NCBI RefSeq assembly: GCF_027484205.1
Contig: NZ_JAIXUB010000015.1
Coordinates: 248,001 to 312,000 of the forward strand
Source: Flavobacterium sp.
Lineage (GTDB): Bacteria; Bacteroidota; Bacteroidia; Flavobacteriales; Flavobacteriaceae
DNA length: 64,000 nt
Reading direction: 5' to 3'
The translations under genes and the position numbers were made by a program. This document shows positions 33,297-42,242 of the stretch, piece by piece (position 1 is the first letter of the stretch; each line of letters begins with the position of its first letter). Under the pieces are notes generated by a model, which was not told the origin of the DNA, did no database searches, and worked only from the letters and a program-made list of their open reading frames with translations.

Positions 33297-35069
33297 ATGA
33301 AAAAAATCATTGCTATATTTTTTCTATCATTCTCGCTGTTTGTTCATGCTCAAAATGAACAATTGGCAATGAATTATTTTGACAGAGGTGAATTTGAAAA
33401 AGCGTTAATCAGTTATGAGGAATTATTAAAGACTCAACCTAATAATGCAAACTTTTTTCAAAAAACAGTCGAATGCTATCAGCAATTACAACAATTTGAA
33501 AAGGCCGATAAAGCACTTCAAGAACGCTATACAAAATACAAACAAGGTGCACTTTTAGTCGATATTGGCTTTAATTATCAATTGCAAAAAAACACGAATA
33601 AAGCCAATAATTATTTTGATCAAGCGATTGATAAAATTAAAAAAAATCCTTCTGAAGTATATGGTATAGGTTTTTTATTTGATAAAAAAGGATTAATAGA
33701 TTATGCGATTTTGGCGTATCAAACAGCAATGGATTTAGAACCAAAAAACAATTTTAATTATCAATTGGCTTTGCTTTATGGGCAAAAAGGCGATTTTGAT
33801 ACAATGATTGAGAAGTTTTTGACCGAATCCATTAACAATCCTCAAAATTTGATAATGATTCAAAATCAACTGTCTCGATTTATGTCAGAAGATACCACTT
33901 CAACATTTAATGATGTTCTGAAAAAAGCACTTTTATTCCGTGTTCAAAAGAATCAAGATATTTTTTGGAACGAATACTTGAGTTGGTTTTATGTGCAACA
34001 AAAAGAATACGGGAAAGCATTTATTCAAGAAAAAGCAATTTACAAAAGAAATCCAGAATCTTTTGGAAATATTGTAAATCTTGGTCAACTAGCAATTGAG
34101 GAAAATGATGAAACTGCAGCCAAAGATATTTTGGGATTTGTTCTTGAAAACACAAAAGATTTGGATTTACAAATTCAATCGCATTCCTATTTAATGGAAA
34201 TGAAAATTGATAAATCACAATCAAAAGACTATCCGTTAATTAATCAAGAATTAGATAATTTAATTAAAGAATTTGGTGTCAGTCCGTTTACATTATCATT
34301 ATTAAAATTGAAAGCACATTTTTCTGCCTTCAATTTGAAAGATGCTGAAACAGGAAAAGTCATATTAAAAAATGTTCTTGAAATGCCGTTAAATAAACAG
34401 CAAGTGGCAGAAACCAAAATGGAATTGGCAGATATTTTGTTGTTTGAGGAAAAATTCAATCAAGCATTGTTATATTATTCACAAATCGAATCAGAATCTA
34501 ATAATAATCCTATTGGTCAAGAAGCAAGTTTGAAAATTGCTAAAACAAGTTATTACAAATCCGATTTTAAATGGGCAGAACATCAACTCAAAGTTTTAAA
34601 ATCTGCGTCAACACAATTGATTGCTAATGATGCATTAGATTTATATCTTTTAATTTCCGACAATACCGTTGAAGATTCTACACAAGTAGCATTGAAGAAA
34701 TTTGCTCGAGCTGATTTTTTACTATTTCAAGATAAAAAGCAAGATGCTTTAGAAGCATTTCAAGCTATTTTAAAAGAAAATAAAGGCGATGCAATTGAAC
34801 CAGTAACGCTATTAAGAATTGGGAAAATTCATGAAAAACTAAACGATTTTACGCAAGCTTTAAGTAATTATCAAGCCATAATTGACAATCACAAAGAATC
34901 GATTTATGTAGATGAAGCCTACTTTTTTGCTGCAGAAATTTATGCTCAAACAGGAAATATTGAAGCAGCAAAACCACTTTACGAATATATAATTATGAAT
35001 AAAGTCGATAGTATTTATTTTGTTGAAGCTCAAAAGAAATATAGGAAACTTCGAGGTGATTCTATTTAA
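33297..35069 (+). CDS. Exported TPR-repeat protein
   Basis: The start at 33297 gives a proper signal peptide (MKKIIAIFFLSFSLFVHAQ); an upstream ATG at 33285 in frame lies inside the previous gene. The 590-aa product is built of tetratricopeptide repeats ('AMNYFDRGEFEKALISYEELL', 'LNDFTQALSNYQAIIDNH', 'AAEIYAQTGNIEAAKPLYEY'), at least eight visible. Flavobacterial proteins of this form often scaffold cell-envelope assembly; the partner is unknown. Confidence 0.8.
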   Translation: MKKIIAIFFLSFSLFVHAQNEQLAMNYFDRGEFEKALISYEELLKTQPNNANFFQKTVECYQQLQQFEKADKALQERYTKYKQGALLVDIGFNYQLQKNTNKANNYFDQAIDKIKKNPSEVYGIGFLFDKKGLIDYAILAYQTAMDLEPKNNFNYQLALLYGQKGDFDTMIEKFLTESINNPQNLIMIQNQLSRFMSEDTTSTFNDVLKKALLFRVQKNQDIFWNEYLSWFYVQQKEYGKAFIQEKAIYKRNPESFGNIVNLGQLAIEENDETAAKDILGFVLENTKDLDLQIQSHSYLMEMKIDKSQSKDYPLINQELDNLIKEFGVSPFTLSLLKLKAHFSAFNLKDAETGKVILKNVLEMPLNKQQVAETKMELADILLFEEKFNQALLYYSQIESESNNNPIGQEASLKIAKTSYYKSDFKWAEHQLKVLKSASTQLIANDALDLYLLISDNTVEDSTQVALKKFARADFLLFQDKKQDALEAFQAILKENKGDAIEPVTLLRIGKIHEKLNDFTQALSNYQAIIDNHKESIYVDEAYFFAAEIYAQTGNIEAAKPLYEYIIMNKVDSIYFVEAQKKYRKLRGDSI

Positions 35070-35092
35070 TTACTTTCAATTTCAAAAATCAT

Positions 35093-35124
35093 TGTCACAC
35101 TGAGCACAATCGAAGGACGAAGTG
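35093..35124. repeat. Solo relic of the interspersed repeat
   Basis: TGTCACACTGAGC, a short spacer, then ATCGAAG and GAAGTG give, on the minus strand, a variant of the left end of the 120-bp elements at 41496, 41956 and 42099 with an insertion in the middle. It lies in the gap between the TPR gene and the DUF4286 gene. Confidence 0.55.
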
Positions 35125-35164
35125 CTTTTAAAAGATTATTAAATTAATAGCAATCAATTATCAA

Positions 35165-35488
35165 ATGATATTATACAATGTAACCGTAAACATTCATGAA
35201 AGCGTCCACAATCAGTGGATGAATTGGATGCAAACAAAACATATTAACGACGTTTTAGCCACAGGAAAATTTTCGTCAGCAAGATTAGTAAAAGTTTTAG
35301 TTGAAGAAGAAATGGGCGGAACAACCTATGCCATTCAATACACAACCGATAGTATGGAAACTTTACAACGTTACTACGATGAAGACGCGCCAAGATTAAG
35401 AGAAGAAGGAGCACGACTTTTTGGAGATAAGATGTTAGCTTTTAGAACCGAATTAGAAATGATTTCGGAATTTTTTCAGACGAATTAA
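35165..35488 (+). CDS. DUF4286 family protein
   Basis: A small 107-aa cytoplasmic protein of the ferredoxin-like fold. It begins with 'MILYNVTVNIHESVHNQWMNWM' strands and helix and contains 'YAIQYTTDSMETLQRYYDEDAP' and a C-terminal 'FGDKMLAFRTELEMI'. This sequence pattern is that of DUF4286, common next to rsmA in Bacteroidota. Function unknown. Confidence 0.8.
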   Translation: MILYNVTVNIHESVHNQWMNWMQTKHINDVLATGKFSSARLVKVLVEEEMGGTTYAIQYTTDSMETLQRYYDEDAPRLREEGARLFGDKMLAFRTELEMISEFFQTN

Positions 35489-35566
35489 AACAAATAATTT
35501 GCTTTGTGCCTTTGTGCCTTTGCGAGAAAAAAACCTTAGCAAAATAAAGCCTTCGTGGCAAACAAC
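35489..35566. other. Intergenic stretch with a simple CTTTGTGC repeat
   Basis: The 78-bp gap holds CTTTGTGCCTTTGTGCCTTT, a near-tandem 8-mer, then 'GCGAG' and an A-rich run. It resembles a second, different kind of short interspersed repeat of flavobacteria, but with one copy here this cannot be confirmed. It extends up to the rsmA ATG. Confidence 0.35.
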
Positions 35567-36346
35567 ATGGAAAAAGTAAAAGCAAAAAAACACCTCGGAC
35601 AACATTTCTTAAAGGACGAATCTATCGCTAAAGCCATTGCCGATACTTTACATCTTGAAGGTTATGACGACGTATTAGAAATTGGTCCAGGAATGGGTGT
35701 TTTGACTAAATATTTATTGGAAAAACCTATTACGACCTATGTTATTGAAATCGACACCGAATCAGTAGCGTATCTTGATGCTAATTATCCAAAACTGAAA
35801 GATAAAATCATTTCTAAAGATTTTTTAAAATACAATATCAACGAAGTTTTTGAAGGAAAACAATTCGCAATCATTGGTAACTTTCCATACAATATTTCAA
35901 CTCAAATAGTTTTCAGAACTTTAGAATATCGAAATCAAATTCCAGAGTTCTCGGGTATGTTTCAAAAAGAAGTTGCCGAAAGAATTTGCTCTAAAAAAGG
36001 AAGTAAGGTTTACGGAATTCTATCGGTTTTAGCCCAAGCATTTTATGATGTAGAATATCTTTTTACCGTTGATGAAACCGTTTTCGATCCGCCACCAAAA
36101 GTAAAATCGGGTGTGATGCGCATGCGTAGAAAAGAAAATTTTTCCTTGCCTTGTAGCGAAAAATTGTTGTTTACCGTAGTAAAAACGGCATTTCAACAAC
36201 GTAGAAAAACCATGCGCAATAGTTTAAAATCATTAAATTTGTCCGATAATTTAAGAGAAGATACTATCTTTGACCTCAGACCAGAGCAATTATCGGTAGA
36301 ACAGTTTATTGAACTTACACAAAAAATAGAAGCCAATGCAATTTAA
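35567..36346 (+). CDS. rsmA: 16S rRNA dimethyladenosine transferase (KsgA)
   Basis: Dimethylates two adjacent adenines near the 3' end of 16S rRNA during small-subunit assembly. SAM motif I is '[10 protein letters not shown]' near 37-46, motif IV 'NFPYNIS' near 108 (NFPY instead of the more common NLPY), and the C-terminal helical domain includes '[16 protein letters not shown]'. ATG 35567 is chosen over the in-frame GTG 35555 because the start '[17 protein letters not shown]' is canonical. It overlaps mgtE by 11 nt. Confidence 0.96.
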   Translation: MEKVKAKKHLGQHFLKDESIAKAIADTLHLEGYDDVLEIGPGMGVLTKYLLEKPITTYVIEIDTESVAYLDANYPKLKDKIISKDFLKYNINEVFEGKQFAIIGNFPYNISTQIVFRTLEYRNQIPEFSGMFQKEVAERICSKKGSKVYGILSVLAQAFYDVEYLFTVDETVFDPPPKVKSGVMRMRRKENFSLPCSEKLLFTVVKTAFQQRRKTMRNSLKSLNLSDNLREDTIFDLRPEQLSVEQFIELTQKIEANAI

Positions 36347-37688
36347 AATCAGTAAAGAACTTTTAGTTCAAATTGAGCAATTAATTCATCAAAAGAACGA
36401 CCAAGAGTTGGAAATTTTGTTGAACGACTTGCACCATGCTGATATTGCCGAAATTTTTGATGAGTTAGAAACCAACGAAGCCATCTATATTTTCAAAATT
36501 TTAGATAGTGAAATTACTGCCGAAATTCTTACCGAATTAGAAGATGATGTTCGTGAAAAAATCCTTCGAGGACTTTCAGCTAAAGAAATTGCCGAAGAAC
36601 TTGATGAACTTGATACTGATGACGCAGCTGATATTATTGCCGAACTTTCTGAAAGTAAAAAAGAAGAAGTAATTTCTGAGCTTGAAGACGTCGAACATGC
36701 TAAAGATATTGTCGACTTATTGCGCTACGATGAAGATACAGCTGGAGGTTTAATGGGGAAAGAGTTGGTAAAAGTCAATGAAAATTGGAACGTACTAACT
36801 TGCGTAAAAGAAATGCGAATTCAAGCCGAAAATGTAACTCGTGTGCATTCTATTTATGTAGTTGATGATGAAAATCGTTTAAAAGGAAGATTGTCTTTAA
36901 AAGATTTATTGACCACTTCTACTAAAACCATGATTAGCGATGTTTACATCAAAAAAGTAGATTCTGTTCGTGTCAATGCTTCTAATGTTGAGGTAGCACG
37001 AATCATGCAAAAATACGATTTAGAAGCCATTCCAGTGGTTGATGAAATGGGACGATTAGTTGGTCGAATTACTATTGATGACATCGTTGACGTAATCAAG
37101 GAAGAAGCCGACAAAGATTACCAATTAGCAGCAGGTATCTCACAAGACGTTGAAGCTGACGATAGCATTATTGAATTAACCAAAGCACGTTTGCCTTGGT
37201 TAGTTTTAGCACTTTTTGGCGGATTTATAAGTGTAACATTACTCGAAAGTTTTCAAGGAGCAATGCAATTTCATAAAGAATTATTCTTTTTCACACCACT
37301 TATTGCCGCAATGGCAGGAAATGTAGGTGTGCAATCGTCAGCTATTATTGTACAAGGTTTGGCGAATCATACCATTAGCGGAACCATATTTAATCGATTG
37401 CTAAAAGAAATCTCCTTGAGTTTATTCAACGGGTTAATTCTTGCAACATTATTATTTATTGGAAGTCATTTTTTATTAGGTGTAGAAACTAAAATAGGAG
37501 TAATTGTAACCATAGCTTTAGTTTCTGTAATCATCATTGCCTCCTTAATAGGAACTTCCATTCCACTTATCTTAGATAAATTTGGCATCGATCCAGCACT
37601 TGCTACTGGACCATTTATCACTACAAGTAATGATATTTGCGGAATTCTAATTTACTTTTCAATCGCTAAATTAATTTTAGGATTTTAG
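36336..37688 (+). CDS. mgtE: Magnesium transporter MgtE
   Basis: A 450-aa channel with the full domain order: N-terminal charged superhelical domain (about 1-130, Asp/Glu-rich), two CBS domains (about 130-260; '[15 protein letters not shown]', '[15 protein letters not shown]'), a connecting helix and five membrane helices from about 285. Conserved '[17 protein letters not shown]' and '[18 protein letters not shown]' contain the pore-lining residues. It overlaps the end of rsmA. The 3' end overlaps the converging gene by 12 nt. Confidence 0.95.
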   Translation: MQFKISKELLVQIEQLIHQKNDQELEILLNDLHHADIAEIFDELETNEAIYIFKILDSEITAEILTELEDDVREKILRGLSAKEIAEELDELDTDDAADIIAELSESKKEEVISELEDVEHAKDIVDLLRYDEDTAGGLMGKELVKVNENWNVLTCVKEMRIQAENVTRVHSIYVVDDENRLKGRLSLKDLLTTSTKTMISDVYIKKVDSVRVNASNVEVARIMQKYDLEAIPVVDEMGRLVGRITIDDIVDVIKEEADKDYQLAAGISQDVEADDSIIELTKARLPWLVLALFGGFISVTLLESFQGAMQFHKELFFFTPLIAAMAGNVGVQSSAIIVQGLANHTISGTIFNRLLKEISLSLFNGLILATLLFIGSHFLLGVETKIGVIVTIALVSVIIIASLIGTSIPLILDKFGIDPALATGPFITTSNDICGILIYFSIAKLILGF

Positions 37689-38408
37689 AAGTAATTGTCC
37701 AAAATTTATCAATGGTCTTTTATTTCTAATGGTATCATTAGTAAAGTCACATTCTTCAGGAATTGTTAAATATTTATCAATTTTAATCGCATTTTTAACT
37801 TCTAATTTACCTGTAGTCTTTCCATTAGTATCAATGTAATAAATTAATTTCAATATCCCATTTGGGATATTTTTAGAAATTTTCCACATTTCATATACAG
37901 TTGTATGTAGCAAAAATGGAGAGTATGTATGACTTGATTTTTCAACAATATAGTGAATGGTTACAATTTTCTTTTTCTTTTGATATTTTAATTTTTTATT
38001 ACACTTAACAGCATAATGATAATAACTCGTATCATTTATGATAGTGTCATTGAAATTAATAAAATTATAATTTTTGGCTTTATGCTTGTACGTATTTCCA
38101 TACCTAGATGTTTCATTACAGCTATTTACAAAAGTTTCAGCTTTAAAAAATTCATTACTTGAAACAATTGAAGACACATAAACTCCATTTTGATCAATCA
38201 AACGCAAACTTTTAGTTATTGAATCTTTATCTTCAACAAATAAATTGTAATTATTTAATTTTGAATTTAATAAATATATAAATTCTTTTGGGTTTTTATT
38301 AGTTGTGCTAGTTGGTTTAATGAATAAAGCATAATCAAAGTGATATTTTTTCTGAGCAAACATTTGACAAAATACTATAAGGCCAATAATCAAGAAAGCT
38401 TTTTTCAT
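37677..38408 (-). CDS. Exported protein of unknown function, 243 aa
   Basis: A signal peptide (MKKAFLIIGLIVFCQMFAQ) and a Lys/Asn/Thr/Tyr-rich mature part. 'TYSPFLLHTTVYEMWKISKN' and a strand-turn-strand 'KLIYYIDTNGKTTGKLEV' suggest a GLPGLI-like or similar beta-rich envelope protein, but I cannot place it in a family. The 3' end overlaps mgtE, which converges on it. Confidence 0.65.
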   Translation of the reverse strand: MKKAFLIIGLIVFCQMFAQKKYHFDYALFIKPTSTTNKNPKEFIYLLNSKLNNYNLFVEDKDSITKSLRLIDQNGVYVSSIVSSNEFFKAETFVNSCNETSRYGNTYKHKAKNYNFINFNDTIINDTSYYHYAVKCNKKLKYQKKKKIVTIHYIVEKSSHTYSPFLLHTTVYEMWKISKNIPNGILKLIYYIDTNGKTTGKLEVKNAIKIDKYLTIPEECDFTNDTIRNKRPLINFGQLLLKS

Positions 38409-38461
38409 AACGAATAAATAATGTTGTATTCCAAAAATAAGTATTTTTATGCTTTAAAATT

Positions 38462-39421
38462 ATGATGAATAAAAAAAACATAAAAATCCTCCATATCGAC
38501 AGCAATCATCCATTATTATGGAATCAACTGGAACAAGCAGGTTTCACTAATGAAGAAGATTTCACTTCCACCAAAGAAGAAGTCGAATCGAAAATCAAAA
38601 ACTATAACGGAATTGTAATTCGTTCTCGTTTCAAAATCGATAAAACCTTTCTCGACAAAGCAACTAATTTACAATTTATTGCACGAGTTGGCGCAGGATT
38701 AGAGAGTATCGATTGTGATTATGCTATCGAAAAAGGCATTCAATTAATTGCCGCTCCAGAAGGTAATAGCAATGCCGTTGGTGAACACGCACTTGGAATG
38801 TTATTGTCGTTGATGAATAAATTAAATCGTGCAGACAAGTTAGTTCGCGAAGGAAAATGGATTCGTGAAGGCAATCGTGGCTATGAACTAGAAGGCAAAA
38901 TCATCGGAATAATTGGTTACGGAAATATGGGAAAATCTTTTGCTAAGAAACTGCGTGGATTTGATGTAAAAGTCATTTGTCACGATATTTTAGAAAATGT
39001 TTCCGATGAAAATGCTACACAAGTTTCATTGCAAGAACTTCAAAAACAAGCCGATGTTTTGAGTTTACACCTTCCGTGGACACCACAAACTGATAAAATG
39101 GTAAACACTGAATTTATAAATTCTTTTGCAAAACCATTTTGGTTCATCAATACATCAAGAGGTAAAAATGTTGTTACTGCCGATTTAGTAGCAGCTTTGG
39201 AGTCTGAAAAAATTCTCGGTGCAGGTTTAGATGTTTTAGAGTATGAAAAACTATCGTTTGAAAACTTATTTATCGATTCTGAAAAACCTGCTGCATTCCA
39301 ATATTTATTAGATTCAGAAAAAGTACTTCTTACGCCACACATAGCAGGTTGGACTTTTGAGAGTCACGAAAAATTGGCCCAAACTATCGTTGATAAAATC
39401 ATCAATTATTATAAAGGATAA
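38462..39421 (+). CDS. D-isomer 2-hydroxyacid dehydrogenase
   Basis: A 319-aa NAD-dependent oxidoreductase. The NAD-binding fold is at 'IIGIIGYGNMGKSFAKKL' near 145-162. The catalytic Arg is in 'NTSRGKNVV', Glu in 'LDVLEYEK' and His in 'LTPHIAGWT'. It is shorter than SerA and lacks an ACT domain, so it is a phosphoglycerate-dehydrogenase-like member; the real substrate cannot be read from the sequence. It is divergent to the preceding gene (53-nt gap). Confidence 0.85.
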   Translation: MMNKKNIKILHIDSNHPLLWNQLEQAGFTNEEDFTSTKEEVESKIKNYNGIVIRSRFKIDKTFLDKATNLQFIARVGAGLESIDCDYAIEKGIQLIAAPEGNSNAVGEHALGMLLSLMNKLNRADKLVREGKWIREGNRGYELEGKIIGIIGYGNMGKSFAKKLRGFDVKVICHDILENVSDENATQVSLQELQKQADVLSLHLPWTPQTDKMVNTEFINSFAKPFWFINTSRGKNVVTADLVAALESEKILGAGLDVLEYEKLSFENLFIDSEKPAAFQYLLDSEKVLLTPHIAGWTFESHEKLAQTIVDKIINYYKG

Positions 39422-39521
39422 CTTTTTTAGTAACTTTTGTGATAATAGTTCGTCTTATTATTAAAATTTTATATTTTAGTAAAATTAAAAATCAATAACA
39501 ATAACCAACAAAACAAAAATT

Positions 39522-39860
39522 ATGGAATCAAGTAAAGTAGATATGTTTATGATGAGTAATTCAAAATTTTTTGAAGCACATCATTTAATGGCAGTAAGAG
39601 AAAAATTATTAACTCTTGATGATTCAAAATGGGGAATGGTTCAAACCCTACAATTCAAAGATCCAACAACAAGTATCATTGTATCATTACTTGGAGGTCA
39701 ATTAGGAATTGACAGATTCATGATTGGTGATACAGGAATGGGTATTGGAAAATTATTAACATGTGGTGGATTAGGAATTTGGGCAATTATCGATTGGTTT
39801 TTAATCATGGGAGCAACTCGTGAGAAAAATATGGAAATATTCCAAAACTCGTTATACTAG
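39522..39860 (+). CDS. TM2-domain protein
   Basis: A 112-aa membrane protein. The N-terminal half is soluble; the C-terminal half carries the TM2 pattern: 'IIVSLLGGQLGIDRFMIGDTGMGIGKLLT' and 'GLGIWAIIDWFLIMG', two short membrane helices joined by a loop. It is the first of four closely packed genes that end in an M48 protease. Confidence 0.8.
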   Translation: MESSKVDMFMMSNSKFFEAHHLMAVREKLLTLDDSKWGMVQTLQFKDPTTSIIVSLLGGQLGIDRFMIGDTGMGIGKLLTCGGLGIWAIIDWFLIMGATREKNMEIFQNSLY

Positions 39861-39863
39861 ACT

Positions 39864-40268
39864 ATGACCAAAAACAAGTTATATGCTATTGTTTTTATAG
39901 CTTGTTTTTTTGGCTTAGCCTATCTTTTTTATAAAATAAATTATTCCGAAAGTTCTCATTTAACAGTTTGTATTATCAAAAATGTGACAGGTTATGCTTG
40001 TCCTTCTTGTGGTACAACTCGTGCGGTTCAACTTTTTCTTCAAGGAAATTTAGTTGCATCACTTCAAATGAATCCTTTCGGAATAATTGTTGCTATGCTT
40101 ATGGTGATTGCACCAATTTGGATTTTATATGATTTAGTTACCAAAAAAGAAACTTTTTACTTTTGGTATAAAAAAACTGAAGAAATCATCCGAACAAAAT
40201 GGATAGCAATTACTTTAATTGTTTTAGTACTACTCAATTGGATTTGGAATATATATAAAGGATTATGA
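39864..40268 (+). CDS. DUF2752 membrane protein
   Basis: A 134-aa protein with three hydrophobic spans. The motif 'CPSCGTTRAVQLFLQGN' near residue 45 followed by 'LQMNPFGIIVAMLM' is the signature of DUF2752. The Cys pair may bind metal. It starts 3 nt after the TM2 gene and its stop overlaps the next start (ATGA). Confidence 0.85.
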   Translation: MTKNKLYAIVFIACFFGLAYLFYKINYSESSHLTVCIIKNVTGYACPSCGTTRAVQLFLQGNLVASLQMNPFGIIVAMLMVIAPIWILYDLVTKKETFYFWYKKTEEIIRTKWIAITLIVLVLLNWIWNIYKGL

Positions 40269-40705
40269 TACAAAATACTACTTTTCCCTACAAACCGTCA
40301 GAACACGAATCTGAAAAAGCATCCAATAGTTATTTGATGTCTTTAGTTGCTTTAGTTGCTGGTTTGCCGTTGCCAATAATTAATTTGTTTGCCACTTTTT
40401 TCTTCTATTTAGCCAATAGAAAAGGAACTTACTTTGTACGTTGGCATTGTCTTCAAGCCTTGTTTTCACAAATGGCTTTACTTTGTATGAACAGTTTTGG
40501 ATTTTGGTGGACAATTTCCATAATTTTTAGAGGTGAAAAACCTACCAATTATTATTTTGCGTATTTGTTTACAATAATCTTTTTTAATTTATTAGAGTTT
40601 ATTTCTACTATTTATAGTGCTGTTCAAACACGAAAAGGAATTCATGTACAACAATGGTTTTTTGGAAGTTTAACTAATTTAATTTGTAAGCCAAATGATA
40701 AATAA
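40265..40705 (+). CDS. DUF4870-like membrane protein
   Basis: A 146-aa product. 'FVRWHCLQALFSQMAL' near residue 55 ('RWH-x-x-QA') and three or four membrane segments resemble DUF4870/Tic20-like small membrane proteins. It overlaps both neighbours (ATGA before, 11 nt after), so the four genes are one transcription unit. Confidence 0.7.
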   Translation: MIQNTTFPYKPSEHESEKASNSYLMSLVALVAGLPLPIINLFATFFFYLANRKGTYFVRWHCLQALFSQMALLCMNSFGFWWTISIIFRGEKPTNYYFAYLFTIIFFNLLEFISTIYSAVQTRKGIHVQQWFFGSLTNLICKPNDK

Positions 40706-41495
40706 AACGTTAGTTCAAGGATTAGTTATTATTGTTTTATTCTTCGGAATGTTCTTCGGATTATCAAGAATTGACTTTGTATCTTTATTCGAAATTGAGA
40801 GAAGAACAACTTCAGCTGAAAGTAATATTGGTGATTTAATTTGGGATCAAATTCAAGAAACTGAAGATGTAATTCTAAATGATTCTATTGTAAAAACATT
40901 AGATAAATTGATTTTGCCAATTTGTGAAGCTAATAATATTAAACGTGATTCTTTGAAAGTTCATATTATTGATAAGGACGAAGTAAATGCTTTTGCTTTA
41001 CCTAATAATCACTTAGTAGTTTACACAGGATTGATTGAAGATTGCAAAAAGCAAGAAGCACTGCAAGGTGTTTTAGGTCACGAAATTGCTCATATTCAAA
41101 ACAATCACGTGATGAAAAAACTTTCTAAAGAAATAGGATTATCAGTGATTCTTTCTGCTGCAACAGGTGGAAAAGGAGGTGAAATTCTAAAAGAAATTTT
41201 GAATACATTATCATCAACTGCCTACGACAGAACGTTAGAAAAAGAAGCCGATATGGAAAGTGTAAAATATCTTTTAGAAGCTGATATCAATCCAGAGCCA
41301 ATGGCCGATTTTATGTATGAATTAGCACAAGATCACGACATGCCAAATGCACTAGAATGGATTTCAACACATCCTGATTCTGAGGCAAGAGCAAAATATA
41401 TTTTAGATTATCTTAAAGGTAAGAAATACAAAAAAATACAAACCCTAACCCAAAAAGAATGGGAAGATTACAAGGTTTTGATTAGGAATAATTAG
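40695..41495 (+). CDS. M48-family membrane metalloprotease
   Basis: A 266-aa protein: an N-terminal membrane anchor (residues 8-24) and a zinc protease domain with HEIAH at 129-133 and a third ligand in 'EKEADMESV' near 187. This is the pattern of HtpX/BepA-like proteases working at the envelope. It is the last gene of the four-gene unit. Its stop codon is followed at once by the first base of a 120-bp repeat element. Confidence 0.88.
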   Translation: MINKTLVQGLVIIVLFFGMFFGLSRIDFVSLFEIERRTTSAESNIGDLIWDQIQETEDVILNDSIVKTLDKLILPICEANNIKRDSLKVHIIDKDEVNAFALPNNHLVVYTGLIEDCKKQEALQGVLGHEIAHIQNNHVMKKLSKEIGLSVILSAATGGKGGEILKEILNTLSSTAYDRTLEKEADMESVKYLLEADINPEPMADFMYELAQDHDMPNALEWISTHPDSEARAKYILDYLKGKKYKKIQTLTQKEWEDYKVLIRNN

Positions 41496-41615
41496 CACTT
41501 CGACAGGCTCAGTGTGACAATACATGGTCATTTGATTTTTGTTTAAAAGACAAATTTCTATTTAGCAAAAGAGCCAATTACAATATACAATGTCAGTCTG
41601 AGCTTGTCGAAGACA
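41496..41615. repeat. Interspersed repeat element, copy A
   Basis: Begins CACTTCGACAGGCTCAGTG at 41496 and ends AGCTTGTCGAAGACA at 41615. The ends are imperfect inverted repeats of about 24 bp (left 41496-41519, right 41591-41615). The interior (AT-rich, including AGAGCCAATTA) is shared with copies B and C. It abuts the M48 stop codon and ends 10 nt from the GIY-YIG stop codon. Confidence 0.8.
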
Positions 41616-41625
41616 TTTTTTTTAA

Positions 41626-41940
41626 TCATTCTAAATCGTTAGGATTGCAAAATTGTGTATAATTTTTAGAAAATAAGACCAATCTATCCCAGTCTTGAAT
41701 TATTAGAGCTTCTTTTTTTATTCTACTCCAGCCTTTTATTTGTTTTTCAATTGCAATAGCATTTAAAACATCATTAAAAGTTTCAAACCACATTAATTCT
41801 AATGGTCTTTTATTATACGTATAACAATCTTTGTTTTTGCCAAATTGGTGTTCTCCAAATCTTCTTTCTAAATCATTTGTGAAACCAGTATAATATGAGT
41901 TATCGCTACATTTAAGGATATAAACAAAATATGTTTTCAT
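41626..41940 (-). CDS. Single-domain GIY-YIG nuclease between repeat elements
   Basis: The 104-aa product begins MKTYFVYILKCSDNSYYTGF. Tyr7 lies in the GIY-like strand, YTG at 17-19 matches YIG, and Arg27 and Glu65 are the likely catalytic pair. The ATG at 41940 is preferred. A longer in-frame start at 42036 would add 32 residues that are simply read-through of repeat copy B, including the peptide CHTEPVEV. Copy A lies just past its stop and copy B just upstream of its start. It belongs to the small UPF0213/YhbQ-like group. Function not known; a link to the repeats is inferred from position. Confidence 0.85.
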   Translation of the reverse strand: MKTYFVYILKCSDNSYYTGFTNDLERRFGEHQFGKNKDCYTYNKRPLELMWFETFNDVLNAIAIEKQIKGWSRIKKEALIIQDWDRLVLFSKNYTQFCNPNDLE

Positions 41941-41955
41941 TTGTTTTATTTTATA

Positions 41956-42070
41956 CACTTCGACAGGCTCAGTGTGACATAGCGTAATCAATTGATTTTT
42001 GTTGAAATGATAAAGTTCTATTTTGCAAAAAGCCAATTAAAATATGCAATATCAGTCTGTCAAGAAACTT
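41956..42070. repeat. Interspersed repeat element, copy B (right end degraded)
   Basis: The left end at 41956-41979 is identical to that of copy A over all 24 bases. The interior matches copy C closely (ATCAATTGATTTTTGTTG, then GATAAAGTTCTATTTTGC). The right end has decayed to ATCAGTCTGTCAAG. It lies 16 nt upstream of the GIY-YIG start. Confidence 0.75.
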
Positions 42071-42098
42071 CAGGAGTACGATTTTTTTTAACTCAAAA

Positions 42099-42218
42099 CA
42101 CTTCGACAAGCTCAGTGTGACATAGCGCAATCAATTGATTTTTGTTGAAATGATAAAGTTCTATTTTGCAAAAGAGCTAATAACAATATGCAATGTCAGT
42201 CTGAGCATGTCGAAGACA
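42099..42218. repeat. Interspersed repeat element, copy C
   Basis: Left end at 42099-42122 (one base different from copy A: CGACAAGC), right end at 42194-42218 ending CATGTCGAAGACA. The interior is nearly the same as copy B. It ends 25 nt before the olsF stop codon. With the remains of copy B it fills the 302-bp gap between the GIY-YIG and olsF genes. Confidence 0.8.
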
Positions 42219-42242
42219 TTTTTCATTCAAAAAAACTAAAAA

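Noticed and set aside
41941-42036. A 32-aa N-terminal extension of the GIY-YIG protein
   Set aside because: It is read-through of repeat copy B (CHTEPVEV peptide), not part of the nuclease fold.
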